Source: Agrypnia vestita (taxonomy: Eukaryota > Arthropoda > Insecta > Trichoptera > Phryganeidae). Taken from it: a stretch of DNA of 64,000 bases. The stretch lies in contig JADDOH010007969.1 in the NCBI GenBank assembly GCA_016648135.1, positions 1-64,000 on the forward strand, given 5' to 3'. Below the pieces are notes generated by a model. The model had not been told where the DNA came from. It worked only from the letters and a program-made list of their open reading frames with translations, and made no database searches. Position numbers and translations under genes: made by a program. Positions 1-10,013 of the stretch are shown here, in pieces; the stretch's first letter is position 1; each line of letters opens with the position of its first letter.

Positions 1-1264
1 TTGGCGTTTAGTATGGGAGGAACATAAAGCCGATTTTTTTTTATTATAATATATTATTTAATCAAAGTATGTACCATTGCTATCTATGCACTTTTGCCAT
101 CTCATAGGTAGTTCATCGATCCCTTTACTAAAAAAACCATTCGGACGGGAATCAATAAAATCTTTGAAGGCGTTTTGGACTGCCCCATCGGAGTTGAATT
201 TTTTCCTTTGCAAGAAGTTATCCAAATTTCGAAAAAAATGGTAATCTGTTGGGGCAAGGTCCGGAGAGTACGGTGGATGTCTTAGACATTCCAATTGAAG
301 CTCCTCTAATTTGGTAGCCGTCTGTTGTGCAGTGTGTGGTCTAGCGTTATCATGAAGCAGCAGTGGACTAGAGCGATTAACCAGCCTCGGTTGTTTAGCA
401 GCTAGCTTTTCCTTCATGGTTTGCAGTTGCTGACAATAGACATCTGCCGTAATCGTCTGGCCAGATTTAAGAAAGCTGTAGTGAACGACACCAGCACTAG
501 TCCACCAAACGCTCACAAGTAAATTTTTGGAGTCAATTTTCGCTTGGGGCATGGTTTGGCTGGTTCGGCAGGGTTCAGCCATTGCGATGAGCGCTTCCGA
601 TTATCGTACAGGATCCACTTTTCAACACAGGTAATGATTCGATTTAAAATCCCTTCATTATTGTGCCGGTTGAGTAATGCAACGCAGCAGTCAACGCGCG
701 TTTGTTGATTTGCTTCACTCAATTCGTGAGGTACCCACCTTTCAAGCTTTTTCACCTTACCAATTTGCTTCAAGTGGATTAAAACAGTTTTATCACTAAC
801 ACCGCAGCCTGCAGCTAACTCGGATGTGGTTTGCGATGGATCCGCTTCCACAATAGCCTTCAATTCTTCATTATCAACTTTGGTCTCCGGCCGTCCACGG
901 GGCTTGTTCTGCAGGTCGAAATTTCCAGAACGAAAACGTTGGAACCAAAAACGCACTGTGTTTTCTTTTGCGGCACCGTCGCCATACACATCATTAATCC
1001 TTCGAGCCGTTTCTGCAGCACTGGTGCCACGGTGGAACTCGTACTCGTAAATAACGCGATATTTCAAGTTTTTCATTTTGTAAACTGAGTGACGCAAAGA
1101 AAAAAACAATTGAGGAAAAAACAAATGAATTATAATTTTCAAAACACAAATACATGAGTAAATAGCTGGATAAATTTGGATTTGGAATTCCTAGCCAAAG
1201 AGAAGATATTTGAGATCAAATTTGCCAGTACGGCAAAACCTCAATTTCATATGTAAGGACCTAA
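1..1264 (-). mobile_element. mariner element copy A (cecropia type), cut by window start
   Basis: Tc1/mariner DNA transposon in minus orientation. Its outer end reads AATTTCATATGTAAGGACC-TAA at 1243-1264 and is followed by the TA target duplication at 1265-1266. The opposite terminal repeat starts before the window, so only its inner part (TTGGCGTTT) is seen at position 1. The body is almost identical to the full copies at 48569 and 51274, which suggests recent insertion. It holds one broken transposase gene. Confidence 0.92.
58..1076 (-). pseudogene. mariner transposase, copy A, inactivated
   Basis: This encoded a DD34D transposase that cuts and pastes the surrounding element. The start is taken at MKNLKYRV (1074-1076), the position shared by all three copies; an upstream in-frame Met lies in the 5' leader. 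Visible signatures are the paired helix-turn-helix DNA-binding region, WVPHEL, HDNARPH (second catalytic Asp) and YSPDLAPTDYHFF, whose final Asp follows the second by exactly 34 residues. Two lesions are seen. The first catalytic Asp is Val (CVEKW where the other copies have CDEKW). A net one-base loss near 517-525 shifts the frame before the LLVSVWW segment. The product would therefore be dead even without the frameshift. The family assignment is confident; the order of the lesions is unknown. Confidence 0.9.
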
Positions 1265-1388
1265 TACTTGTAGAAATTACAGAATCCCGTTATTCCTAAA
1301 CTATATTAAAATGATAAATTATATTAAAATGATTTAAACTATATTAAAATTTGCCGGAGGGTGGATATCAAATATTCGAGATGATAAT

Positions 1389-1740
1389 AAAATTATTTTT
1401 TTTTTTTTTTTTATTTATTTGTTTACGCCCATTAGGCTTTTACATAAAGAGTATAAAATAAATTTCAAAAGCACATACATTAAAAGTTTCAGGAATAGCA
1501 CCAAATCATGAGTATAAAAATTAAAAATGTAGAGTAGGTAACGAGCAGCAATGCGTATAGGCTTTTACATGAAAAAAATATATCATAAAATTAAAAGAAC
1601 ATACATTAAACAATATAAATTACAAGTAGCAAATTATTAAAAGTACCGGAATAGCACCAAAACATGAGTACAGAAATTAAAAATATAAAGTACAAAGCGG
1701 CAATGTGTACGAAAAATATATATTACCCACCATTACATAT
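1389..1740 (-). repeat. LINE 3' end with poly(A) and terminal stem-loop
   Basis: Read on the minus strand, a stem-loop (GCC TAAT GGGC, at 1427-1445) is followed by TAAACAAATAAATAA and an A-run at 1389-1412. This is the usual shape of a non-LTR retrotransposon 3' end. The adjoining sequence has two imperfect direct repeats, both containing GGAATAGCACCAAA. No coding part survives. The inner edge is approximate. Confidence 0.5.
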
Positions 1741-2077
1741 TAACAGCTGAAGTCAGTAACGAAGCAGTATTGCCTCTTTAAGTGTAAACTTTACTTTCTC
1801 CAGACTGTCGACGAAGATGTCAATCATGCAACCATATTCATTACATTATATTAAGAATAATATAATTTTGTTATCAATGCACAAACTTGGCAATGAACTA
1901 CCTACATATGTCGACATTTTAAATCTATCTCTCTCAAAATTTAAAAAATCATTATATGATCATTTCTTTTCAAAATATTAAATTTTTATATAATGTCTTA
2001 AATCTTTTTATATGTATAGCTGGCTATTCAAATTTAATATTGCTATATTATCGGTGAGTAAAAATTTCTGAGATCAC

Positions 2078-2528
2078 TACTTTACACTTTTTTGCATATA
2101 TACTTTTTTACATATATGTCTAACCTCATTATTTTTAAACTATGTATATATACTTTTTTTCATTTATACCCTTTATTTTTCTTTTACATTTAATCGTTTG
2201 TTGTATTTTAATTATGTATAAACCTGCTACTTTACACTTTTTGCATATATACTTTTTTACATATATTTCTAACCACATTATGTTTAAACTATGTATATAT
2301 ATACTTTTTACATTTATACCCTTTATTTTTCTTTTACATTTAATCGTTTGTTGTATTTTAATTATGTATAAACCTGCTACTTTACACTTTTTGCATATAT
2401 ACCTTTTTTTTACATACATGTCTAACCTCATTATTTTAAACTATGTATATATACTTTTTTACATTTATACCCTTTATTTTTCTTTTACATTTAATCGTTT
2501 GTTGTATTTTAATTATGTATAAACCTGT
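2078..2528 (+). repeat. 150-bp tandem repeat, three units
   Basis: Three AT-rich units with a period of 150-151 bp; AACCTGCTAC recurs at 2221 and 2371 and AACCTG again at 2522. Each unit contains TTTACATTTAATCGTTTG. The array ends directly at the LINE-type 3' terminus that follows, so it is probably a tandemly repeated 3' UTR of that element. Apparent reading frames through it are side effects of the repeat. Confidence 0.75.
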
Positions 2529-2556
2529 TGTAAAAGGCTATTAAGCCGTGTAATTA

Positions 2557-2643
<87 letters not shown>
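2529..2643 (+). repeat. LINE 3' terminus with (AAT)n tail
   Basis: TGTAAAAGGCTATTAAGCCG folds as a GGCT/AGCC stem-loop and is followed by about 30 AAT units (2551-2643). A microsatellite directly after the stem-loop is typical of the tail of a LINE that primes on short repeats. Similar termini occur at 28210, 31207 and 40959. Confidence 0.6.
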
Positions 2644-2644
<1 letters not shown>

Positions 2645-2649
2645 TAATA

Positions 2650-3606
2650 AGAATAAAACTAAATCGGCGGACCCTAAAAGTAATATGTATTGACCTTATA
2701 AAGATGTAGACTAGTGGGGTTTTATTATAGAAGCAATCAATTCTTTAACAACAACAAGTGGACAAGTGGTTGCTTCATGGGTTTGTTAAAACTTATAAAT
2801 GGATGGAATCCTAGATTCAAAGCTTAATCCCGGTATTTCGGATAAATATAAGAATATGTAACATCGGAAAATAACGGGTAACGGGTTTTATGAAAAATAT
2901 CGGTGCGTATAATCATTAGAGTATGATCATTAGAATTGGAGTCGAGTCTCGATGACCCGGGAAGTACGGATACGTAAGACGGAAATAAGGACTATGTTGC
3001 AGTATTATTAAGATATATAAATACTTACAATTGTCGAGCTAGAGTCTAATTCCGGTATCTCGAGGAATATAAATTCAAGGAAAGAAAATAATGTCTAGTT
3101 TCGGTTTGATTAAGGTATATACACCGTATAGTTGCCGAGGCTGGATACTAAGCCCCAGCTACGGAAACTTAAAAACGCGTGATGGCAGGATCAAAGGTTA
3201 GGTCGCGAACTATAGTTAATTAGGGGCCTGTGAATCGTGTGCGCGTGCAAGGCAAGTGTCCGCAATCCTTAGGTATAAAGTGAGGTACATAAAGTGAAAC
3301 TACGATGCACTGGAATGGATATAATCGGCGGCAGATGGGTAAGTCATGTCATCCTCTTTCCGTTTTGAGATTCTAACGATATATAAAGGTGGCGCACGAT
3401 TAAGAAGAATGGTCTCGGGTTCGACACCCCAGACAGAGACGGAAGAAGCGCCGACAGTGAAAGCTAACCCCTGTACCGTAAACTTTAAATATACTTTTAT
3501 CCACAGGTGTTTGTTTGCATGTTGGATCCGTACTGACCATAATAGGGGCGAATTAATTCGCCAAATAACCCTTCTCTGCATGTGTGTGAACTTCCAGGGA
3601 TCGCGC
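2650..3606. other. unassigned stretch
   Basis: No gene, RNA or transposon terminus could be supported. Base composition is less AT-biased than its neighbours, with CG-containing words such as GATGACCCGGGAAG. A weak pol III B-box-like word (GGTTCGACACC) lies near 3418, but no tRNA fold was found around it. Confidence 0.4.
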
Positions 3607-4202
3607 GGCCCGTGTGCTCGACGCCGAATTTAATTATTCATTTCTATTTATTTATTTAATTGATGATTCATTAATACATTAGGTGTTTATTTGTCTATTC
3701 ATATGCCGCGTTCCAGTTATATATAGTCAGGCGGCGTTTCGATAGCATCATCATCGGCCCGTGTGCTCGACGCCGAACTTAATTATTAATTTCTATTTCT
3801 TTATTTAATTGATGATTCATTAATTAATTAGGTATTTATTTGTCTATTCATATGCCGCGTCCCAGTTATATATAGTCAGGCGGCGTTTCGATAGCATCAT
3901 CATCGGCCCGTGTGCTCGACGCCGAACTTAATTATTAATTTCTATTTATTTATTTAATTGATGATCCATTAATTAATTAGGTATTCATTTGTCTATTCAT
4001 ATGCCGCGTCCCAGTTATATATAGTCAGGCGGCGTTTCGATAGCATCATCATCGGCCCGTGTGCTCGACGCCGAACTTAATTATTCATTTCTATTTATTT
4101 ATTTAATTGATGATTCATTAATTAATTAGGTATTTATTTGTCTATTCATATGCCGCGTCCCAGTTATATATAGTCAGGCGGCGTTTCGATAGCATCATCA
4201 TC
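3607..4202 (+). repeat. 149-bp satellite, four units
   Basis: Four near-identical units start with GGCCCGTGTGCTCGACGCC at 3607, 3756, 3905 and 4054, giving a period of exactly 149 bp. Each ends with a block CAGTTATATATAGTCAGG-CGGCGTTTCGATAGCATCATC. That end block is also the unit of the shorter array that follows, so the two arrays are related. Confidence 0.93.
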
Positions 4203-5340
4203 ATCACCATCGTCAGCAGTGTCCCAGTTATATATTGTCAGGAGACGTTTCAATAGTACCATCATCATCATCTTCATTAGCGGTGTTCCAGTCATATATA
4301 GTCAGGGGGCGTTCCGATAGTATCATCACCACCATTAGCAGTGTCCCAGTTGTATATCGTCAGGAGACGTTTCAATAGTGTCATCATCATCATCTTCATT
4401 AGCGGTGTTCCAGTCATATATAGTCAGGAGGCGTTCCGATAGTATCATCACCATCATTAGCAGTGTCCCAGTTGTATATCGTCAGGAGACGTTTCAATAG
4501 TATCATCATCATCATCTTCATTAGCGGTGTTCCAGTCACATATAGTCAGGAGGCGTTCTGATAGTATCATCATCATCACTAGCGGTGTTCCAGATATATA
4601 TCGTCGGGAGGCGTTGCGATAGTATCATCATCATCATCGTCATCACTAGCGGTGGTTCAGCTTTATATCGTCAGGAGGCGTTTCGATAGTATCATCAACA
4701 TCATCATCATTAGCAGTGTCCCAGTTATATATTGTCAGGAGACGTTTCAATAGCATCATCATCATCACCATCATTAGCAGCGTCCCAGTTGTATGTAGTC
4801 AGGAGGCGTTTCGATAGTATCATCATCAACATCATCGTTAGCAGCGTCCCAGTTGTATATAGTCAGGAGGCGTTGCGATAGTATCTTCATCAACATCATC
4901 GTTAGCAGTGTCCCAGTTACATATAGTCAGGAGGTGTTTCAATAGTATCATCATCATCATCATCACTAGCAGTGTCCCAGTTATATATAGTCAGCGGGCG
5001 TTTCGATAGCATCATCATCATCATCATCATCATTAGCGGTGTTTCAGCTATATACCGTCAGGAGTCGTTACGATAGTATCATCACCATCATTAGCGGTGT
5101 TTCGGCTATATATAGTCAGGAGACGTTACGATAGTATCATCATCATCATCATCATCACTAGCGGTGGTTCAGCTATATATCGTCAGGAGGCGTTTCGATA
5201 GCATCATCAACGTCATCGTTAGCGGTGTCCCAGTTGTATATCGTCAGGAAACGTTACGATAGTATCATCATCATCATCATCATCATTAGCGGCGGTTCAG
5301 CTAAATGTCATCAGGTGACGTTTCGATAGTGACATCATCA
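4203..5340 (+). repeat. 57-70 bp minisatellite with ATC-run length variation
   Basis: About 18 units built around CCAGTTATATATAGTCAGG, AGGCGTTTCGATAG and a variable (ATC)n run. Between about 4240 and 4560 the units alternate in type (AGACGTTTCAATAG versus AGGCGTTCCGATAG), giving a 121-bp higher-order repeat. Units become diverged after 5330. No coding potential. Confidence 0.9.
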
Positions 5341-7700
5341 TCTTCATCAGTGATGGCAGGGTTCCAGTTACACATCAGTCGGAGATAATTAGGCAGATCC
5401 CATCATCATCGATGGCAGGATTCTAGCTGTACACCATTTGGAGAAAATACACCGACATCCCTGGCCAGGGGCTAGGCATATCCCTACTGTCCAGATCCAC
5501 CTTTCCATCTACTAATACGAGGGGTCATGGCCTCGTGAAACCGCATGGCAACCAACCATTACAAGTATTTATTTATGTATTGTATATGTAAGTATATGTA
5601 TGTATATTATATTTTATTAGTATGTATCTATTCGTACGTAGTGTATGAGGGGGCTCTCCACGGGTGGCACAACACCCGTGCGGATGTCTTCCCTCGTCTG
5701 GAATGGATTGAACGTATTGATGCATACCAGATTATAATAAGTACTACCTGGGAGGGTGATTGCAGTCACTGTAGTGTCGCGAATGGCCAATGGGCTGCAG
5801 TTGCTCACAGGCGAGGGTTGGGGAGCCTAGGAAACTCCCCCTCCCCACTCGCATATTTTTGACTTGACAGGTGGCCCGGGACCATCTTTACAGTAGCTTC
5901 AGTATATATACCGTAGTTTAACTTAGTTTAACCTGGAGGAGTTGGAATTCGGGGGGCAAACTGGCTCTGAGCCCGGACGCCAGACACTGACGCGAGGGAT
6001 GGTGCGGTACTTTGCACAGAAGAGGCCCAACATGAAAAGGCGCATCCAGGCTCAGGTCAACGTATCCGGAACTCGTGTCGGGAGAAGGAAGATGGGATCA
6101 GTCACCGATGAGCCTTTGGGTACGGAGGGGCCGAATTTAAAGCAACCACATTTTCCGCGTACACATACACTTACACATACATTCTACAAACCCCTTATCC
6201 ATTAGAACCCAACGTACCACTAGAATGAGACATAGGGCCAGATACAGGTGACGGAACTTACGCCGGCTAGTAAATAAACGTAACAATGTAATTGATATAA
6301 AGATAATGCAGAGTAAATATAAAAGATCGTAAGGAATAAGCACAGCGAGATAACGGCGGAAGATAAAATTATTAATCAGCGAGGGCGTCGAAGACGGAAT
6401 CATCCATAGGAGCGGCTACGAAGGACTCGAGGGCTTTCAGGGGATCTATGTACTCTATATGTGCATGCGCATGTGATAACGGCACGTCACTAACCTTTCC
6501 AGTGGATGGCGGTCGATCCCATACAGGTAGGACAATGGGGGATCGAGCGGAGAGGGCATGGAAGCAGAGGATCGCGCACTCTGGAAGCGCAGCTACACCG
6601 GATGCAGTGGTTCCAGTCCGTAGGAATGATAGGTAAATAATATAGGGCCACGGAACATAGTATGTTTAGCAATTGCACCGTAGGGCTTAATTGACGTGCT
6701 AGGTAGTTTTGTTTGCGTTTTTCCATGAACATTCACGAACTTCATACCCCAGTATTTAATTTAAATTTAGCTTGCGTTAGGGTTACCACAAAACCAATTC
6801 ATCCCCTATAGTTCGAAACAAAAAATTACACAACGTGAACTGGGGAGGTCTTGAATAAAGCGAGGGTGTTTGGAAATACTACGTTAAAAACCGTAGAGCC
6901 TTCACCCGACGTAGATAGATAGCTTGTTTGCCTCTAACAAGGCGTAAACTCAGTTAGGAGTAGGATCGAGCTGAAAGGCGAAGAAGAGGAGCCATCACAA
7001 AATCAACAATATCTTGGTCATTGAGACAACTCGCCATTTTAGCAAAAGCCCTTAAAAATACAAAAAAATAGGTTAATATAAACAAAACACAAAAACTTGA
7101 ATCTCCGCTGCCAGTAAAAAGTGCTGAACCCTGCAGTTGGAAGAAACGAAGCATTTTATTTTTTTGTCTGGTCCAAATTGACCCACGATTCCGATTAAGG
7201 GTTAAAAATTAAAAATAGATTTTTGGGAAATACCGGCCGTGACCACGCAATAGTATACGGAAGCTTGTTACAGGGTGGAGTGCCACCACGATAACTTGGC
7301 GTGCGAGGGAGGTCGCCCCTGTCGCGAAACAGAAGTTGCCAGGTTGTAAATTTATTACACAATACATAATGTACTGAATGTCCGGTGACCAGTGTCAATA
7401 TAAATTTGGTCGGGTAACAGCGCGCTCCGCGGCGGCCGCTCTACATGTCAAACTGTCAGACGGTAATATCGGTCCATTATTTGCTTTTTCAGCTTCGCAA
7501 AACTTTAATACTTCATTGGCAATTGTTCTTGCACAACCCCGGACTGTTTTGGTTGTTTTGAACATAATAATTCAGTGTATATTGGTAATCAAGATGTCAC
7601 AGCTCCCGGCAAATACAAATTTGTACTGAAGTACAGGGCGAGGGGTTGCCGGGTGCGGGCGGGGCGGGTTTTAGTTCCAATCCTGCCGCACGCCAAGTTA
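5341..7700. other. unassigned low-copy sequence
   Basis: The longest stretch without a recognisable element. It mixes AT-rich parts with GC-richer islands (about 5640-5880, 5940-6150 and 6480-6640). Short open frames exist on both strands, but none shows a known domain, a convincing start or a splice context. I see no terminal repeats. It could be degraded transposon, intergenic DNA or unrecognised exons. Confidence 0.4.
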
Positions 7701-7715
7701 TGTTGGGCAGGCAAT

Positions 7716-7855
7716 AGCTTGTTGCTTTTGACTCTTGCCTAGTGATCCAACGGTCTGCGATTCGAGCCCCATTCCAGGACACCAGCAAGTTAGTCTTATT
7801 TCCATAGCACAAGGTTAATTTAGCTTAATTTAAAAATAGTGAGAATAGTGAAGAT
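7716..7855 (+). repeat. tRNA-derived SINE, copy 1
   Basis: A diverged sense copy of a SINE found five times here. The tRNA-like head holds a B-box-like GCGATTCGAGCCCC. It is followed by the family body CAGCAAGTTAGTCTTATT and CATAGCACAAGG. The tail reads AAAATAGTGAGAATAGTG, matching the reverse complement of the other four copies. Confidence 0.7.
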
Positions 7856-7898
7856 TTACAAATAAACCATTATTATTATTCTGAAAAGGTCGATAATA

Positions 7899-8351
7899 TT
7901 GATTGAGGATATCTTAGTGACGTATGGATTAACGTATGGATCTGACGACGTATGGATGAGATACTATGGCCCTTACAAAGAAAAGTGTAGAAAAGCTCAA
8001 ATGCACGCAACGATCCATGAGAGATCCATGCTTGGAGTAAGAGTAAGAGATAGAATTAGAAACGACGAAATTAGGCGCAGAACTAGAGTAGTGGATATCA
8101 TGGATCGTGTAGCGAAGCTAAAATGACAATATGCAGGACACGTTGCAAGACAGGATACTACAAGATGGCCTCCCAGAGTTCTGAAATGGAGACCTTGGGA
8201 AAATAAAAGAGGCATCGGAAGACCTCAAAAGAGATGGGCCGATGATATTGTCGCTGTGGGGGGAAAGAAATGGCTACAATTAGCCAACAACAGGGAAGAA
8301 TGGAAAAATAAGGAAGAGGCCTATATCCAGCATTGGAAAGACGAAGGCTGA
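7899..8351 (+). pseudogene. LINE reverse transcriptase C-terminus (RTE-like), broken
   Basis: This is the C-terminal region of a non-LTR retrotransposon polyprotein, downstream of the reverse transcriptase. The reading runs from about TYGLTYGSDD through ERSMLGVRVRDRIRN, MDRVAKLK, then a TGA stop at 8124, and continues in frame as QYAGHVARQDTTRWPPRVL and GRPQKRWADDIV to a natural-looking end near 8351. The words GHVARQ, GRPQKRWADD and a final W-rich helix are typical of RTE-type LINE ends in insects. The 5' part is absent, as expected for incomplete target-primed insertion. The nonsense codon shows it is inactive. Clade assignment is by motif only. Confidence 0.7.
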
Positions 8352-8865
8352 GGAAGAAGAAGAAGAAAGATCTTAGTCATGCAAACACTCCGATTGCGTA
8401 GATTTCGAACAAACTCTTCCGAATAACTGACCTCGTAAATACCTTGGCTAACCTCATCAGCCAGCCATCTTCTTTAAAAATGGTGTTTTTTTTTTCAATT
8501 CTCAACTGTGTTAATATTGATTCTAGAGAGTTCGTCAATACCAATCGCCGAGCACTTTGTCCGATGGGTTGTACTCGAAAAGCTTATTGGTAAAAGCTTC
8601 CGCATCGCACTTGACGCTCGAGTGAATGAAATGTTCGGAGGGCACTCGAGTGAAGACGCGCGTCGAGAGCGACCGCTGTCGAAACTGATTGATCCCGTCA
8701 AATTTAACCCGTCGCTTAAGATTTTCGGCTTTCAATTCACTTATACCATTTTTATCTAAAATCATAACATATTAATAATTTATTTATATTTTGATTCTAT
8801 CCAGTTTTGGCTTGACTTCGTTTTCCTAAGGCAGTTCTCATCCTTAAGAGGAACTGTGTATAATT
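8352..8865. other. unassigned; one unidentified open frame on the minus strand
   Basis: After the LINE end the sequence has no recognisable element. An open minus-strand frame at 8535-8765 (76 codons) contains GINQFRQRSLSTRVFTRV and KLFEYNPSDKVLGDWY. It is less AT-biased than its surroundings and reads like protein, but I do not recognise a family, and overlapping frames on the other strand are equally long. Confidence 0.3.
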
Positions 8866-8869
8866 TGGA

Positions 8870-9195
8870 ACAAGTATTCACCTTGATGAACAGAGTGAGA
8901 AGTGCCGACATAAGGCACACACTCAGCATGGTACTCCTACACATAGAAAAATCACAATTGAGGTGGCTTGGACATGTTCTAAGAATGCTAGAGGAATGAA
9001 TACCAAAAAGAATCTTCCCGGCGACTCCGGAAGGAAAACGGCCAATGGGTCGCCCCAGATTAAGCTGGGAGAGGCAACAGAAAAATGTGTACGAAAAATA
9101 ATAAGACTAGACTGTTTGACTCATATAGAAAATGCGCAAGACAGGGGAACATGGAAATACCTTGTCGAGTCTTTGGGCCCCAGACCCTACTAGGA
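8870..9195 (+). pseudogene. LINE 3' coding fragment
   Basis: C-terminal piece of a non-LTR retrotransposon polyprotein. In one frame it reads MNRVRSADIRHTLS, SQLRWLGHVLRM, then a TGA stop, then GKRPMGRPRLSWERQ. After a frame change it ends with AQDRGTWKYLVESLGPRPY. The pattern RWLGHVLRM ... GRPRLSW ... DRGTWKYLV is characteristic of RTE-type and similar LINE C-termini. At least one nonsense codon and one frameshift make it a relic. It differs in sequence from the fragments at 7899 and 18420, so it belongs to another subfamily. Confidence 0.65.
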
Positions 9196-9239
9196 CAAGG
9201 GGATGAAGATGAATGAATGAATCATTCAATATCATATAA

Positions 9240-9600
9240 TTAACTAATCAACCATCACCCCGCTCTCACTCTTCAGTCCTTACACATAACTCTTGCCTCA
9301 TCCGCATTCATACATCTTCGCATCCATCGACGGTTACAGAAGCTTCTAACAGGACCATCTTACAATATCAGGGTAACCTGGCATGCCAAGTCTTTCTGGC
9401 ATCGTCAACACTTGTATCATATATCTTTCTTACTATTATCCTCTCATTCATTCGCTCACCATTTTCAAACCGTCTACGCGAAACATTTTAACTATATACA
9501 CTACGCTAAGATCAGCTTCTATCTTTCCTTATTTATGTATTTCTATTCGGCCAAGCTTCAATTCGATACAAATGTAAGGAGATGTTCATGCTGACTGAAC
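9240..9600 (-). pseudogene. LINE 3' coding fragment, antisense and decayed
   Basis: Recognised by nucleotide similarity to the minus-strand fragment at 19605-19905: shared blocks ATTCATACATCTTC, ACAGGACCATCTTACAATAT-like and CAAGTCTTTC occur in the same order. It is the reverse complement of a LINE C-terminal region of the type seen in sense at 18420. No frame remains open. Confidence 0.5.
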
Positions 9601-9982
9601 GATTTCAGTGCCGTGCATACTTGATCCGATTCAGTGTTGCAAAAGTGTCTTACCAACGAAAATAATTTGGGTTTTTGGATAAGCAGTGTTTTGTCATGAT
9701 AGTACTGCTGAGCCAGTTCAAACGAGTAGGTATTGACCTACATATATATACAATATATTGATATTAAGGACATAATATTGCAAACGAAGATACTGCAGCG
9801 TAAGCAACCTTGTGTAAATGATACAGAAGGAGTATATATACAAACTGAAACACAACAGATCATGTAACATTATCATCGAGTCTCCAAGCAGGCTCCTAGC
9901 AGACTGACCACCGGCCTTGCTATGTTCTCGTCTCGGGATGATCTTGAATTTATTTCCATAAATACATAACACATAACACGCA

Positions 9983-10012
9983 GCCAAACCTAACCCAACC
10001 TAACCTAACCTA
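9983..10012. repeat. short telomere-like CCTAA tract
   Basis: About five imperfect units of CCTAA (complement TTAGG, the usual insect telomere repeat), with one CCCAA variant. No telomeric context is visible. Confidence 0.6.
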
Positions 10013-10013
10013 T

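Noticed and set aside
826..1088. Open frames antisense to mariner transposase (also near 49414-49676 and 51450-51712)
   Set aside because: Shadows of the transposase gene; identical in all copies only because the sense gene is.
2135..2522. Long frames on both strands through the 150-bp repeat
   Set aside because: Products of an AT-rich tandem repeat without stops; no domain.
3385..3430. Possible tRNA or SINE head (GGTTCGACACC)
   Set aside because: B-box-like word alone; no cloverleaf and no SINE body.
3607..5340. CRISPR array
   Set aside because: Repeats are contiguous with variable ATC runs and no unique spacers; eukaryotic satellite.
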